From assembly GCA_015689745.1 (NCBI GenBank), contig WVSO01000003.1, positions 49,960 through 113,959 on the forward strand: a stretch of DNA of 64,000 bases, read 5' to 3'. This document shows positions 50,285 through 60,465 of this stretch, piece after piece. Position 1 is the stretch's first letter. Each line of letters opens with the position of its first letter. Source of the DNA: Rhodobacterales bacterium HKCCSP123 (GTDB lineage: Bacteria > Pseudomonadota > Alphaproteobacteria > Rhodobacterales > Rhodobacteraceae). Made by a program: the position numbers and the translations under genes. The notes under the pieces are model-generated. The model saw only the letters and a program-made list of their open reading frames with translations. It was not told the DNA's origin and did not search any database.

Positions 50285-51169
50285 TCACGCGATCAGGTCG
50301 GGGATCTCGGACCGGCAATAGTCGTGGATGTCGCCACTGCGACAAAGCCAGATCGCGCTGCGCCGCGCCGCGATGTGCGTCATGGCTCTGCGAAGCTCCC
50401 GCAGCCGGTACGGCTGGCCGACAATATAGGGGTGGAGCGCGATGCCCATCACGAGGGACTGGTGTCGGGATTGCTCCAGCATCTCGTCGAACGTCCCGAT
50501 GATCATGTCGGCGAAGGTGCTTGCACTGTCCTTGCGCGCCACGATCGACGGGATGTCGTTGACCTCCTGCGGATAGGGGATCGAGAGCAACGGGCCCCCG
50601 GACGTGGTCATCCAGACGGGCTGGTCGTCCATGCACCAGTTCAGCGTGTAGCCATAGCCCGCCTCGACCAGCAGATCTGGGGTATGCGGCGATTCCGCGA
50701 TCCAGGGTGACAGCCACCCCCTCGGCGCGACGCCCTCGGCCTTCGACAGCACATCTGTGGCCTCGGCGATCAGCCTGGCCTCGGCGACCCGATCGAGGTC
50801 GCTTTGCCGTTCCGAATTCGTCCGGCCATGACCCACGATCTCGTCGCCGCGGGCACGGAAGGCCGCCATCAGCTCCGGCGCCAGGTCGTACATCGCGGAA
50901 TTGGCCAGCACGCTCAGCGGCATGTCGAGCGCCTCGAACATGTCCAGCATCCGCCAGGCGCCGACGCGGTTCCCGTAGTCGCGCCACGCATAATTCAGAA
51001 CGTCCGGCGGCGGGCCGCCCGGGGCAAGTTCGGCACCCAGTCCCTCGCCGAAGGCGAAATGCTCGAGGTTGAGACCGACATACACCGCCAGCCGACGCCC
51101 GCCGGGCCACCGGTAATCCGCACGATCGTGAATGCCGCGGTACGCGTATCGTCCGTGCCCGGTCAGCAT
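50285..51169 (-). CDS. Polysaccharide deacetylase/PuuE-like amidohydrolase
   Basis: 294 residues from ATG 51169 (MLTGHGRYAYRGIHDRADY). NodB-fold features include VYVGLNLEHFAFG, a histidine motif in EIVGHGRTNSERQ and IALHPYIVGQPYRL near the end. This subgroup includes PuuE-type allantoinases and related enzymes that open cyclic ureides or amides, rather than chitin deacetylases. Its place next to a dihydropyrimidinase favours that role. Exact substrate unknown. Confidence 0.75.
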   Translation of the reverse strand: MLTGHGRYAYRGIHDRADYRWPGGRRLAVYVGLNLEHFAFGEGLGAELAPGGPPPDVLNYAWRDYGNRVGAWRMLDMFEALDMPLSVLANSAMYDLAPELMAAFRARGDEIVGHGRTNSERQSDLDRVAEARLIAEATDVLSKAEGVAPRGWLSPWIAESPHTPDLLVEAGYGYTLNWCMDDQPVWMTTSGGPLLSIPYPQEVNDIPSIVARKDSASTFADMIIGTFDEMLEQSRHQSLVMGIALHPYIVGQPYRLRELRRAMTHIAARRSAIWLCRSGDIHDYCRSEIPDLIA

Positions 51170-51319
51170 GTCCGAACTCCATCCGTGACGAGGCCCGACC
51201 GGCGGACCCCGACCCGTGACATCGGGCGTGCCGGCCGTGACCTCGTGGCTTCCATCACATCCCACCGCGGGGCGCGGTGCCGCCGGTTCCCCGGCGCCCC
51301 CGCGTCGCGGCATGGTCTC

Positions 51320-52729
51320 CTACTCGAGCCGCTCGCCGTGAACCGCGCGCTTCTGATGCCGCCCGATACCCTTGTCCACGAGGAGCTCTCCGTCCCTCAT
51401 CACGGTCTTGCCCCGCAGGATGGTGCGCACGGGCCAACCGGTGACCTCGAGCCCCTCGTAGGGCGTGTAATCGGCACCATGATGCAGGATGTCCTGGCGC
51501 AGCACCTCCTGACGGGACGGATCCCACAGGGTGATGTCGGCGTCGGATCCCACCGCGATGGTGCCCTTGCGCGGATAGAGGCCGTAGAGTTTCGCGTGGT
51601 TCGTGGACGTGAGCGCAACGAAACGCGTGATGTCGATCCTGCCCTTGCTCACGCCTTCGGAAAACAGGATCGGCAGGCTGGTCTCGACGCCGGGGATGCC
51701 GTTGGGCACCCATCGAAAGCTCTTCAGGCCGGCGGGCCGTTTCTTGCCCTGCCGATCCTCGAAGCGATACGGGCAGTGGTCCGAGGAATACAGGTCGAAG
51801 ACGCCCGTCCGCAGCCCGTCCCAGCAGGCCGCCTGGCTGGCGGTGTCCCTGGGCGGCGGAGAACAGACGTATTTCGCCCCATCGAAGCCCTCGAGGTCGA
51901 GGTCATCCCTGGTGAGCACGAGGTATTGCGGGCAGGTTTCGCCGAAAACCTTGCTGCCGCGGCGCCGACCGGCCTGGATTTCCTCCATCGCGTCACGGTT
52001 GGAGACATGGACGATCACGATCGGCACGTCGATCACCTCGGCGAGGGAGATCGCGCGGTGGGTCGCCTCGCGCTCGGCGGTCACCGGGCGCGTGGTGGCG
52101 TGGAACTTCGGTGCGGTGTCGCCCCTGTCGGCCGCCCGGTCCCGAAGGTACTCGATGATGTCGTCGTTCTCGGCATGGACCATGCAGAGCGCCCCGGAGG
52201 ACTTGGCCCCCTCCAGCGTCTCGAGGATCTCGCGGTCCGACAGCTTCATCCCCTCGTAGGTCATGAAGACCTTGATCGAGGTGTAGCCATCCGCAACCAG
52301 GCCGGGAAGTTCCTGCCCAAGGACCTGCGGCGTCGGATCGGTCAGGATCAGGTGAAAGCTGACGTCGGTGAAGCAGTTGCCCTCGGCGAGGCCGTGATAC
52401 CAGCGGACCGCATCGTGAAGGCTCTGACCCTTCGCCTGCAGGCAGAAGGGCAGGACGGTCGTGTGGCCGCCGCACACCGCGGAGCGCGTCGCGCTTTCGA
52501 AGTCATCGGCCATGACGACACCGGGTTCGCCGGGTTGCGCGATGTGGACATGGCTGTCGATCCCGCCGGGCAGCACGTAGAGCCCCGTTGCATCGATCTC
52601 TTCCTTCGCGGCCGGAAGCTCCGATCCGATCAGGACGACCTTGCCGTCCCGGATGCCGATGTCGGCGCGGGACACATCGCTGGCGGTGACGACCGTGCCC
52701 CCGGTGATGACCGTATCCAGAAGGGTCAT
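51320..52729 (-). CDS. Dihydropyrimidinase/hydantoinase
   Basis: Cyclic amidohydrolase; 469 residues from ATG 52729, which overlaps the upstream gene by 4 bp. Metal ligands are visible in GGIDSHVHI, the carbamylated Lys in TSIKVFMTYEG, MVHAEND, VHVSNRDAM and the aspartate in DLYSSDHCPYRF. Opens rings such as dihydrouracil or hydantoins. The reading frame stays open upstream across the neighbouring gene, which is accidental. Confidence 0.9.
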   Translation of the reverse strand: MTLLDTVITGGTVVTASDVSRADIGIRDGKVVLIGSELPAAKEEIDATGLYVLPGGIDSHVHIAQPGEPGVVMADDFESATRSAVCGGHTTVLPFCLQAKGQSLHDAVRWYHGLAEGNCFTDVSFHLILTDPTPQVLGQELPGLVADGYTSIKVFMTYEGMKLSDREILETLEGAKSSGALCMVHAENDDIIEYLRDRAADRGDTAPKFHATTRPVTAEREATHRAISLAEVIDVPIVIVHVSNRDAMEEIQAGRRRGSKVFGETCPQYLVLTRDDLDLEGFDGAKYVCSPPPRDTASQAACWDGLRTGVFDLYSSDHCPYRFEDRQGKKRPAGLKSFRWVPNGIPGVETSLPILFSEGVSKGRIDITRFVALTSTNHAKLYGLYPRKGTIAVGSDADITLWDPSRQEVLRQDILHHGADYTPYEGLEVTGWPVRTILRGKTVMRDGELLVDKGIGRHQKRAVHGERLE

Positions 52730-53970
52730 TGCGCGGCCTCCATCGAGCGGATCTCTTCCAGGCGGGCGATCAGCCGGTCGATCTCCCCGACGGTGTTGTA
52801 ATGCACGGCGGAGACCCGGATCACGCCGTCCCGATCGGCGAGGCCCAGGTCCTCGATCAGCCGCCGGGAGTAGAAATCGCCGAAACGAATGCCGATGCCG
52901 GTCGGATCGACGGCTTCCACCACCTCGCGGGAGGACGTCCCCTCGATCGTGAACGAGATCGTGGGCACGCGCAGCGCGGCGTCGGCGGAGGGGGAGCCGA
53001 TGATCGTCACGTCCGGACGGGCGGACAGGTAGTCGAGCAGGCGGCGCGCCAGTGTCTCCTCGTGGGCCGAGATCAGGCGGAAGGCGGCCTCGACGGCCTC
53101 CCGGCCCGCAACGTTCGCGCCATGCGCGCGTGCGAGGGCCTCGAGGTAATCGACGATGCCGATGCAGGAATAGGCGAGCTCGTAGCTCGCGTTGCCCGGT
53201 TCCATCTTCTGCGGGACGTTGTCGCCCGGAAAGAAGCTGTGGTTGATGTTGCCCGCGGCCAGAAGCTGCGCGTAGCGCCCATAAAGCGCGGCGAAATGCG
53301 GCCCGTATGTCTTGTAGACCGAGAAGCCGTAGAAATCCGCGCCGAGCGCCTGCACGTCCACCGCCCTGTGCGGCGCAAAGGCCACCCCGTCGACAGAGAG
53401 AAGCGCGCCGGCGGCATGGACCCGGTCGGCGATCCTGCGGATGGGCATGATCGTCCCGAAGATGTTCGAGGCATGGGTCACGGCAACGAGCCGCGTCCGC
53501 TCCGAGAGCAACGCCTGCAGATCCTCGAGATCGGGGTCGTGGGACCCGGCGGGCAGGCGCCATTCCCGGATGACGATGCCCTGCGCCTCGAGCTTGCGCC
53601 ACGGCCCGATATGGGCCTCGTGATCGAAATTCGTGACGATGACCTCGTCTCCGGGCGCCCATGTCTGCACGAGCGCGCGGGCAAGCTGGTCGAAGAGCTG
53701 CGTACTGGTCGCGCCCATCACCACCTCCTCCGGGCGGGCGGCGTTCAGCAGCGTTGCGAGCGCCTCGCGCCCACGCTGTACCATCGCCCCCGCCTGGGCC
53801 GAGGCGGCGTAGCTCGCTCCCAGCTGCACGTTCGCGGTGAAGAGGTACTCGGCAAGCCGGTCGGCGGTCTGGCGCGCCACCTGCGATCCGCCGGCATTGT
53901 CGAGAAACACCTGGCCGCGCCCGAGGGCGGGGAAATTGCCCCTCACGAATTCGAGGTCCAGACCTGTCAT
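52726..53970 (-). CDS. Class V aminotransferase-fold protein (cysteine desulfurase-like)
   Basis: 414 residues. PLP lysine in GFSVYKTYGPH, LDNAGGSQVARQ and GIVDYLEAL fit the VC1184 subgroup (TIGR01976) of the cysteine desulfurase superfamily. The active-site Cys segment (GHHCA in CsdA/SufS) reads FGDFYS here, so true desulfurase activity is unlikely. Probable PLP lyase, isomerase or aminotransferase acting on the ring-opened product. First gene of the minus-strand operon. Confidence 0.8.
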   Translation of the reverse strand: MTGLDLEFVRGNFPALGRGQVFLDNAGGSQVARQTADRLAEYLFTANVQLGASYAASAQAGAMVQRGREALATLLNAARPEEVVMGATSTQLFDQLARALVQTWAPGDEVIVTNFDHEAHIGPWRKLEAQGIVIREWRLPAGSHDPDLEDLQALLSERTRLVAVTHASNIFGTIMPIRRIADRVHAAGALLSVDGVAFAPHRAVDVQALGADFYGFSVYKTYGPHFAALYGRYAQLLAAGNINHSFFPGDNVPQKMEPGNASYELAYSCIGIVDYLEALARAHGANVAGREAVEAAFRLISAHEETLARRLLDYLSARPDVTIIGSPSADAALRVPTISFTIEGTSSREVVEAVDPTGIGIRFGDFYSRRLIEDLGLADRDGVIRVSAVHYNTVGEIDRLIARLEEIRSMEAAQ

Positions 53971-54274
53971 GCTGTCTCCGTTTCCTGTGCACGGCGATCC
54001 GGCACCGACGCAATGGTGTCACAACCGCCCCGACATCTCATCCCTCAATGGCCCGGGCAGAGGAAGCCCACCCGGGTCTCCGGCAAGGAATCGAGTCCCC
54101 GGCGCACGAAAATTAGGCAGTGACAACAATTTCAGGTCAAAGTCCGGGCAAGCTGCCCCTTTTCGACAGCACATGCCCCTCCGGATTTGGCGACCGTGCG
54201 GCATTTCGTACCGTGTCCGATGCTCTTCGGTCACCCGGCCGGTTTGCTCGAATTCGCAACAGGGGATGTAACCA
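53971..54274. other. Divergent promoter region of the catabolic cluster
   Basis: 304 bp between the minus-strand enzyme genes and the plus-strand importer genes. No gene seen. Both promoters should lie here, but I cannot assign -35/-10 boxes with confidence. Confidence 0.5.
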
Positions 54275-55297
54275 ATGAGACTACTGACACTCGCAAGCTG
54301 CGCGGCCGTAGTGGGCTTCACCGCTCCGTCATTCGCTCAGGAAACGTTGGAGACCGTGCGCGAACGCGGCATGTTGAACTGCCAGGTGGGCCTGCCGACG
54401 CCCGGCTTCTATGCCCTCGCCGACGATGGCACCTGGTCCGGTCTGGACGTCGATCTGTGCCGGGCGGTGTCCACCGCAATCTTCGGCGACCCCGACATGG
54501 TGGAATACCAGTCGGTCACCTCGGCCGTGCGCTTCACCGAGATGCAGAACGGCGCAAGCGACATGCTCTCCCGCACCACCACCTGGACGGCCGTGCGCGA
54601 CACGCAGCTGGGCCTCGATTTCACAACGGTCGGCTTCTACGACGGCCAGGGCTTCCTTGTGCCGGCCGACTCCGGCATCGAGTCGGCGCTTGACCTCGTC
54701 GGGGCCACCGTCTGCGTGCTGACCGGCACGACGACCGAACTGAACCTCGCCGACTACTCGCGCGCCAACGATCTCGACATCACCACGGTGACCAACGAGA
54801 ACGTGAACGTTCTGGTCGAGACCTATCTCGGGGGCGGCTGCGACGCCTACACCAACGACCGCTCCGGCCTGGCGGCGCGCCGCTCCGCCTTCCCGGACCC
54901 GTCGGCCCATGTGTTCCTGCCCGAGACCATCTCGAAGGAGCCGCTCGGCCCGGTCGTCCGCGAAGGCGACGCCGCCTGGCGCGACCTCGTGACCTGGACC
55001 ATCTTCGGCATCATCAACGCCGAGGAGCTGGGCGTCACCTCCGGCAACGTGATGGAGATGGCCGCGAACCCGCCGAACCCGAACATCGCCCGTCTGCTGG
55101 GCACCGAGGGCAACATCGGCGAAGAGCTGGGCCTCGAGCCGGACTTCATGGTCGACGTGATCGCGGCAATCGGCAACTACGGCGAGATCTACGAGCGTCA
55201 CATCGGCATCAACACGCCGGTCGGCATCCCGCGTGAGGGTACGCTGAACGCGCTCTGGTCCGAAGGCGGCATCATCTACGCTCCGCCCTTCCGCTGA
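54275..55297 (+). CDS. aapJ: Amino acid ABC transporter substrate-binding protein (AapJ-like)
   Basis: 340 residues with a signal peptide ending SFAQ. TLETVRERGMLNCQVGLPTP, GLDVDLCRAVSTAIFGD and TTTWTAVRDTQLGLDF are close to AapJ/BztA, the binding protein of the general L-amino acid importer. Binds the substrate in the periplasm. Start ATG 54275 follows CAGGGGATG. A very stable hairpin separates it from aapQ. Confidence 0.88.
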   Translation: MRLLTLASCAAVVGFTAPSFAQETLETVRERGMLNCQVGLPTPGFYALADDGTWSGLDVDLCRAVSTAIFGDPDMVEYQSVTSAVRFTEMQNGASDMLSRTTTWTAVRDTQLGLDFTTVGFYDGQGFLVPADSGIESALDLVGATVCVLTGTTTELNLADYSRANDLDITTVTNENVNVLVETYLGGGCDAYTNDRSGLAARRSAFPDPSAHVFLPETISKEPLGPVVREGDAAWRDLVTWTIFGIINAEELGVTSGNVMEMAANPPNPNIARLLGTEGNIGEELGLEPDFMVDVIAAIGNYGEIYERHIGINTPVGIPREGTLNALWSEGGIIYAPPFR

Positions 55298-55314
55298 ATC
55301 GAAGCCGACAGGAA

Positions 55315-55343
55315 CGGCGCACCCCGGCCACCGGGGTGCGCCG
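55315..55343 (+). terminator. Stable hairpin between aapJ and aapQ
   Basis: CGGCGCACCCCGG (55315-55327) pairs perfectly over 13 bp with CCGGGGTGCGCCG (55331-55343), 3-nt loop. Lacking a U-tract, it probably protects the upstream mRNA and allows more binding protein than permease to be made, as known for other binding-protein operons. Confidence 0.7.
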
Positions 55344-55403
55344 GGTCGCGGCATTCGAACGCGCAACAACCTGCTGACGCAGTAGTCACTTATCGGGGGC
55401 GAC

Positions 55404-56609
55404 ATGGCGGCAACCGAGCAGACTGGATCGCGATCCAGCACAGAGAGAACCGGGCCGGGCCGGCTGCTCTACGATGCGACCGTCCGGGCCATCTTTCTCC
55501 AGGCGTTGACCGCCGCGCTGGTGGTCGGCCTGTTCGCATGGCTCATCTACAACACGATGGTGAACCTGCAGGAGCGGAACCTGTCCGCGGGCTTCGGTTT
55601 CCTCGACGTCTCGGCGGGGTTCGGGATCAGTTTCACCCTTATCCCCTACGAAGAAGGCGATACCTACCTCCGGGTCTTCTTCGTGGGCATCGCGAACACG
55701 TTGCTGGTGGCCGCCGTGTCCATCGCCCTGGCAACGATCATCGGCCTGTTCGTGGGTCTTGCGCGGCTGTCCGACAACTGGATCGTTGCCAAGCTTTCGA
55801 GGGCCTACATCGAGCTGCTTCGAAACACGCCCCTGCTGCTCCAGATCATCGCGTGGTTCTTCGGGGTCTTCAACCTGCTGCCGCGCCCGCGCGACAGCGT
55901 GGTGATGGCGGAGGCCTTCGTCCTGAACAACCGGGGGTTCTACATGCCGGCGCCGGTCCCGGAGCTGGGCTTCGGCTATGTGATGGCGGCGTTCGTCGTG
56001 GCCCTGCTGGGCGCGATCGCCCTCTACCGCTGGGAAGACGCCCGCCGCGACAGGACCGGGAAATCCTTTCCCGCCATTTCCACGGGCCTTGCGATGATCG
56101 TCCTTGTGCCCCTTGTCGTGCATCTCGCGCTGGGACGTCCGCTCAGCTGGGACCCGCCGGTGCTGCAGGGCTTCAACTTCGTGGGCGGCGTGTCGGTTCC
56201 GCCGGCATTCTGCGCCCTGATCGTCGCCTTGTCGGCCTATACCTCCGCGTTCATAGCCGAGATCGTCAGGTCCGGCATACAATCCGTGTCGAAAGGACAG
56301 CTCGAGGCCGCCGGCGCGTTGAACCTTCCCCCGACCTGGACCCTGCGCCGCGTGATCCTGCCCCAGGCGCTCCGGGTGATCATCCCGCCGCTCATCAGCC
56401 AGTACCTGAACATCACCAAGAACTCGTCGCTCGCGATCGCGATCGGGTTCCCGGACCTGGTGAGCGTGTGGATGAACACCTCGTTGAACCAGTCGGGCCG
56501 CGCCATTCCCATCGTGGCCATGACAATGGCCTTCTACTGCCTCGTCAGCCTGACGGTGTCGCTGGTCATGAACAGCTACAACCGACGCGTCCAGATCAAG
56601 GAGCGCTGA
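55404..56609 (+). CDS. aapQ: Amino acid ABC transporter permease AapQ-like
   Basis: 401 residues with several membrane segments. The first conserved part (YLRVFFVGIANTLLVAAVSI) and the EAA loop (GQLEAAGALNLPPTWTLRRVILPQALRVIIPP) are separated by a long insert, as in AapQ/BztB. Forms the channel with AapM. Ends 3 bp before aapM. Confidence 0.9.
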   Translation: MAATEQTGSRSSTERTGPGRLLYDATVRAIFLQALTAALVVGLFAWLIYNTMVNLQERNLSAGFGFLDVSAGFGISFTLIPYEEGDTYLRVFFVGIANTLLVAAVSIALATIIGLFVGLARLSDNWIVAKLSRAYIELLRNTPLLLQIIAWFFGVFNLLPRPRDSVVMAEAFVLNNRGFYMPAPVPELGFGYVMAAFVVALLGAIALYRWEDARRDRTGKSFPAISTGLAMIVLVPLVVHLALGRPLSWDPPVLQGFNFVGGVSVPPAFCALIVALSAYTSAFIAEIVRSGIQSVSKGQLEAAGALNLPPTWTLRRVILPQALRVIIPPLISQYLNITKNSSLAIAIGFPDLVSVWMNTSLNQSGRAIPIVAMTMAFYCLVSLTVSLVMNSYNRRVQIKER

Positions 56610-56612
56610 TCC

Positions 56613-57938
56613 ATGGCCCTCGTCTTCGAATCCAAGCCCGACAGACCGCCGCCGCGTGACGAGACCGGTCTTGCCGTATGGGTCCGCCGCAACCTGTTCC
56701 GGGATGTGCCGAATGCCCTGATGACGCTTCTCGGCTTCTACATCGCCTACGTCGTCGTGGCGGCGGTGCTGGACTGGGCGATCTTCAATGCCGTCTGGGA
56801 GGCCGATACCCGGCGCGAATGCCTGGATGCGGTCGGGCGTTCCGGCGCGTGCTGGCCGGGCGTGGTCGAGTGGCTGCCGAACCTGGTCTACGGCCTGTAT
56901 CCCAAGGATGCGGTCTGGCGCATCAACCTCGGGTTCCTCGCGCTTGTCCTGTGGCTGATCCCGCTGTGGATGCCCCGCGTGAAATCCAAGGTCGCGGTCG
57001 GGCTGACCGCCGTGACGCTCTATCCCTTCCTCGCGAGCTACTTCTTCCTTGGCGGCGACAAGGGCATCGTCTGGTCGGCCCTGATCTCGCTCGGGCTGTC
57101 GGGCCTCGTCTGGGTCTGGGCCACGACGATCAGCGAGCGCGTCACCGGGCAGAGCATCGCGGAGCTGTTGGGCAAGACGCTCGCCGGAGGCGACAATGAC
57201 GTGTTGCAGAGGCGCGCGGTGCGGGGGGCCGGGCTGGTCCTGTTTCTCGCCGCCTACGGGCTCGTGTCGACCTGGTCGCTGGCGGAAGTGAGGACACAGT
57301 TCTGGGGCGGTCTGTTCCTGACCCTCGTCATCTCCGGCATCGGGATCACGTTCTCGCTGCCCGCGGGCATCCTGCTGGCCCTGGGACGACGCTCGAACCT
57401 GCCGGTCATCGCGGTCTTGTCGACGCTCTTCATCGAGCTGTTCCGGTCGGTGCCGCTGATCACCATCCTGTTCATGTTCAACACGATGCTGCCGCTCTTC
57501 ATGCCCGAAGGCATGGAGGTGAACCAGTTGGCCCGGGCCATCGTCGCCGTGTGTCTCTTCGCTGCCGCCTACATGGCGGAAGTGATCCGCGGCGGGTTGC
57601 AGGCGATCCCGAAGGGGCAGTACGAGGCCGCGGCCTCGCTCGGTCTGGGCTACTGGCAGACCACGACGCAGGTCGTTCTGCCCCAGGCGCTGAAGATCAT
57701 GATCCCGACGATCGTCGGCAACTTCATCGGGCTCTTCAAGGATACCACCCTGGTGTCGATCATCGGGTTGTTCGACCTGATGAACATGGCCCGCGCCGTG
57801 GGCGAGGACACCGACTGGCTTGGTCTCTTCATCGAACCCTTTTTTGTCGTGTCGCTCACCTATTTCGTCTTCTGCTTCGCGATGTCCTCCTATTCCATTC
57901 GCCTGGAAGAAAAGCTGTCAGCGGGACGTGAAAGATGA
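56613..57938 (+). CDS. aapM: Amino acid ABC transporter permease AapM-like
   Basis: 441 residues, long N-terminal half with several membrane helices ([20 protein letters not shown] and others) before the HisM-type core. The EAA loop [28 protein letters not shown] is intact. Second channel subunit. Its stop overlaps the ATG of the ATPase gene. Confidence 0.9.
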   Translation: MALVFESKPDRPPPRDETGLAVWVRRNLFRDVPNALMTLLGFYIAYVVVAAVLDWAIFNAVWEADTRRECLDAVGRSGACWPGVVEWLPNLVYGLYPKDAVWRINLGFLALVLWLIPLWMPRVKSKVAVGLTAVTLYPFLASYFFLGGDKGIVWSALISLGLSGLVWVWATTISERVTGQSIAELLGKTLAGGDNDVLQRRAVRGAGLVLFLAAYGLVSTWSLAEVRTQFWGGLFLTLVISGIGITFSLPAGILLALGRRSNLPVIAVLSTLFIELFRSVPLITILFMFNTMLPLFMPEGMEVNQLARAIVAVCLFAAAYMAEVIRGGLQAIPKGQYEAAASLGLGYWQTTTQVVLPQALKIMIPTIVGNFIGLFKDTTLVSIIGLFDLMNMARAVGEDTDWLGLFIEPFFVVSLTYFVFCFAMSSYSIRLEEKLSAGRER

Positions 57939-58684
57939 GCCGTGTCGAAGGGGCCAGGAAGGCCATCGAGATCGTCAAACTGAACAAGTGGTTCGGCCAG
58001 TTCCACGTTCTCAAGGATATCGACCTGACCGTCAGGGAGCGCGAGATCTACGTGATCTGCGGTCCCTCCGGGTCGGGGAAATCGACGCTCATCCGCTGCA
58101 TCAACCAGCTGGAACACCATCAGGAAGGCGACATCCTCGTCGACGGGGTCCTTGTCGAGAAGGGCGGCAAGAACCAGGAAACGATCCGCAGGACAACCGG
58201 CATGGTGTTCCAGCAATTCAACCTGTTTCCGCATCTTACCGTCCTCGAGAACTGCACCCTCACCCCGACGCTCGGCCTCGGCATGCCCAGGGCCGAGGCG
58301 GAAGAGCTGGCGATGTTTCACCTCAAGCGGGTCGGCATCGAGGATCAGGCGCTCAAGTATCCGCTGCAACTGTCGGGTGGGCAGCAGCAGCGGGTGGCGA
58401 TCGCGCGATCGCTCTGCACGCGTCCCAAGATCATGCTCTTCGACGAGCCGACCTCGGCGCTCGATCCCGAGATGATCAAGGAGGTGCTCGACGTCATGGT
58501 CGAATTGGCCGACAGCGGCATGACAATGATCTGCGTCACTCACGAGATGGGCTTCGCACGCCAGGTCGCGGACAAGATCCTGTTCATGGATCAGGGAGAG
58601 ATCGTCGAATCCGGCCCGCCCGGGGAGTTCTTCCTCAATCCCCGCTACGACCGCACCGAACAGTTCCTGTCTCACATCCTGTGA
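57935..58684 (+). CDS. aapP: Amino acid ABC transporter ATP-binding protein AapP-like
   Basis: 249 residues with Walker [10 protein letters not shown] near 44-52, Q-loop [12 protein letters not shown], signature [15 protein letters not shown], Walker [14 protein letters not shown] and H-loop [10 protein letters not shown]. Energises the importer. Overlaps aapM by 4 bp and the convergent SBP gene by 13 bp. Confidence 0.95.
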   Translation: MSRVEGARKAIEIVKLNKWFGQFHVLKDIDLTVREREIYVICGPSGSGKSTLIRCINQLEHHQEGDILVDGVLVEKGGKNQETIRRTTGMVFQQFNLFPHLTVLENCTLTPTLGLGMPRAEAEELAMFHLKRVGIEDQALKYPLQLSGGQQQRVAIARSLCTRPKIMLFDEPTSALDPEMIKEVLDVMVELADSGMTMICVTHEMGFARQVADKILFMDQGEIVESGPPGEFFLNPRYDRTEQFLSHIL

Positions 58685-60135
58685 TCCGCGCCGCCGGGCA
58701 GCGGTGGCAGGTCCGTCACGTCGAGGATGCCGTCCGACGGCATGCGGAAGCCGGGGGCAGGGATGCCGAGGCCGATCCTGCGGGTCTGCGTATAGAGCGT
58801 CAGCCAGGGCGGATCGGCCTGCAACATCGCATAGGCTTCCGCGTAGAGCCGCCCGCGCGCGGCATGGGATGTCTCGCGCCGCGCGGCGTCCAGCACATGT
58901 TCCACCGAAGGGTTGCGGTATCCTTGCCACCATGACCCCGCGACGCGCGAGTCGATCTTCTCGTAGAGGACGCGGAACGTGCTCATGGGGCTCGAGTCGA
59001 AGACGCAGGCGTCGCGGATGTCCTTGCGCCGGACCATGTGCGCGTAGGCCTCACGATCCGCGTGGACATGGATCTCCAGCGTGATCCCCACATCGGCCAG
59101 TTGCCGGGCCAAGGCCTTGCACAGGCTTTCGGCTTCGTCGGGCAGGCGCGTCGGGCAATCGATGCCGAGGCGCACCCCGCCCTGGTAGCCGGCATCCGCC
59201 AGAAGCCGGCGGGCGGCAGCCGGATCGTGCCGGATCGGAGCGCCGCCATCGGCCCCGACATGCGCCGAACTGACAAATCCATGCAGCGGCGCGCCATGCC
59301 CACCCAGGACATCACGGACGAGGCTTTCGCGATCCACCGCGAGGTTGAGCGCCCGGCGCAGGCGCGCGTCGGCCAATGGCCCGCGGGAGCAGTTGAGCAG
59401 AAGGATGATCGCGACCGGTGACGGGTTGTCGAGCAAGGTCAGGGGGCGGCCGTCGGCAGTCATGTCCGGTCCGCCCGGCGGCAGATCGCAGGCGATATCG
59501 ACCGTTCCCTCCCGCAGCATGTCGAGGCGCCGCGTGGCGTCGGGCTCCGCGATCCATTCGACCTCCTCGAAGCGGGGGGACAAGACATGGCCGAGCACCC
59601 GGGACGCGCGGATCGACGTTCCGGTTCTGGACGTGACCCGGTAGGGACCGGCGCCGATGATGTCCGAGGCGCCGCCGCTGTCCCACGTGTCGAGCGTCGC
59701 CGGCGCGACGATGAAGCCCTGTTCGAGGATATCGAGCAGATCGGCGACAGGCTCCGCCAGCCCTATGGCGACCGTGTCGGCGCCGACCGCTTCGATCCTT
59801 GCGCCGCCCAGGTACTGCCGCCACACGCCCGGCGCCCCCAGCGTGTAACCCTTGTCGGCACGGGCCATTCGCTCGAGCGACCGCGCGACCGCGGCCGCAT
59901 CGAAGGGCGATCCATCGTGGAACCTCTGGCCCTCCCGCAGCCTGAAGCTCCAGGTCCGGGCCGAGGCATCGACCTCCCAGCCCGAGGCGAGCTGCGGCTT
60001 GTGCGTCCGTCCCTCGCGCCGCACCAGCGCGCCGCAAAGCGCGCGCAGGACCGACAGTTGATCGGCCGCGTCCGTGCAGTCGTGCGGATCGCCCGTGGAC
60101 ACCCGTTTCTGCGCGATCCGGCATCTCTCGGCCAT
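58672..60135 (-). CDS. Family 5 ABC solute-binding protein without visible signal peptide
   Basis: 487 residues. [42 protein letters not shown] and [12 protein letters not shown] are typical of peptide/nickel-type solute-binding proteins. The N-terminus ([12 protein letters not shown]) lacks a hydrophobic leader, and no ribosome site is clear at ATG 60135. Either the true start with a signal is lost, or the protein binds its ligand in the cytoplasm. No cognate permease is adjacent. Confidence 0.82.
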   Translation of the reverse strand: MAERCRIAQKRVSTGDPHDCTDAADQLSVLRALCGALVRREGRTHKPQLASGWEVDASARTWSFRLREGQRFHDGSPFDAAAVARSLERMARADKGYTLGAPGVWRQYLGGARIEAVGADTVAIGLAEPVADLLDILEQGFIVAPATLDTWDSGGASDIIGAGPYRVTSRTGTSIRASRVLGHVLSPRFEEVEWIAEPDATRRLDMLREGTVDIACDLPPGGPDMTADGRPLTLLDNPSPVAIILLLNCSRGPLADARLRRALNLAVDRESLVRDVLGGHGAPLHGFVSSAHVGADGGAPIRHDPAAARRLLADAGYQGGVRLGIDCPTRLPDEAESLCKALARQLADVGITLEIHVHADREAYAHMVRRKDIRDACVFDSSPMSTFRVLYEKIDSRVAGSWWQGYRNPSVEHVLDAARRETSHAARGRLYAEAYAMLQADPPWLTLYTQTRRIGLGIPAPGFRMPSDGILDVTDLPPLPGGADHRM

Positions 60136-60465
60136 TGGTGCGACACCCCCGTGCGGTCATCTTCTCCCATGCGGACCGGCCCCGGGTCTGGACGGCGCGC
60201 CCGCCCGAGGGCCGGTGGCCTCCAGGCCGACCGCTGCCGCCGACCGGTGCTCCGGGACGGAGTCTAGGGCATGACGGGCCCGGCACATAGCCATGTCTTC
60301 GAGGGCAGCGCCATCCATTCGCCGCAGCATCCATCGCGATGGGCGAAAGAGACGATGGGAGCCTTGCGTAGTGGCTCTGTTTCAACCGGCACGGCAGTAG
60401 TCATCGGCCAATAGGGACCACGCGGCGGTCAGTCACTCGGGCGCGGCCTGTTCGGTCGGGCTCCA
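60136..60465. other. Gap without recognisable gene
   Basis: 330 bp between the family-5 binding protein gene and the phosphatase relic. No ORF or RNA recognised. Confidence 0.5.

Noticed and set aside
51320..54022. 900-codon open frame suggesting a fusion at the dihydropyrimidinase locus
   Set aside because: The upstream third is an out-of-frame reading of the class V aminotransferase-like gene. The hydrolase has its own ATG at 52729.
60370..60390. GGCTCTGTTTCAA resembling an IS6-family terminal repeat
   Set aside because: No matching inverted copy and no transposase nearby.
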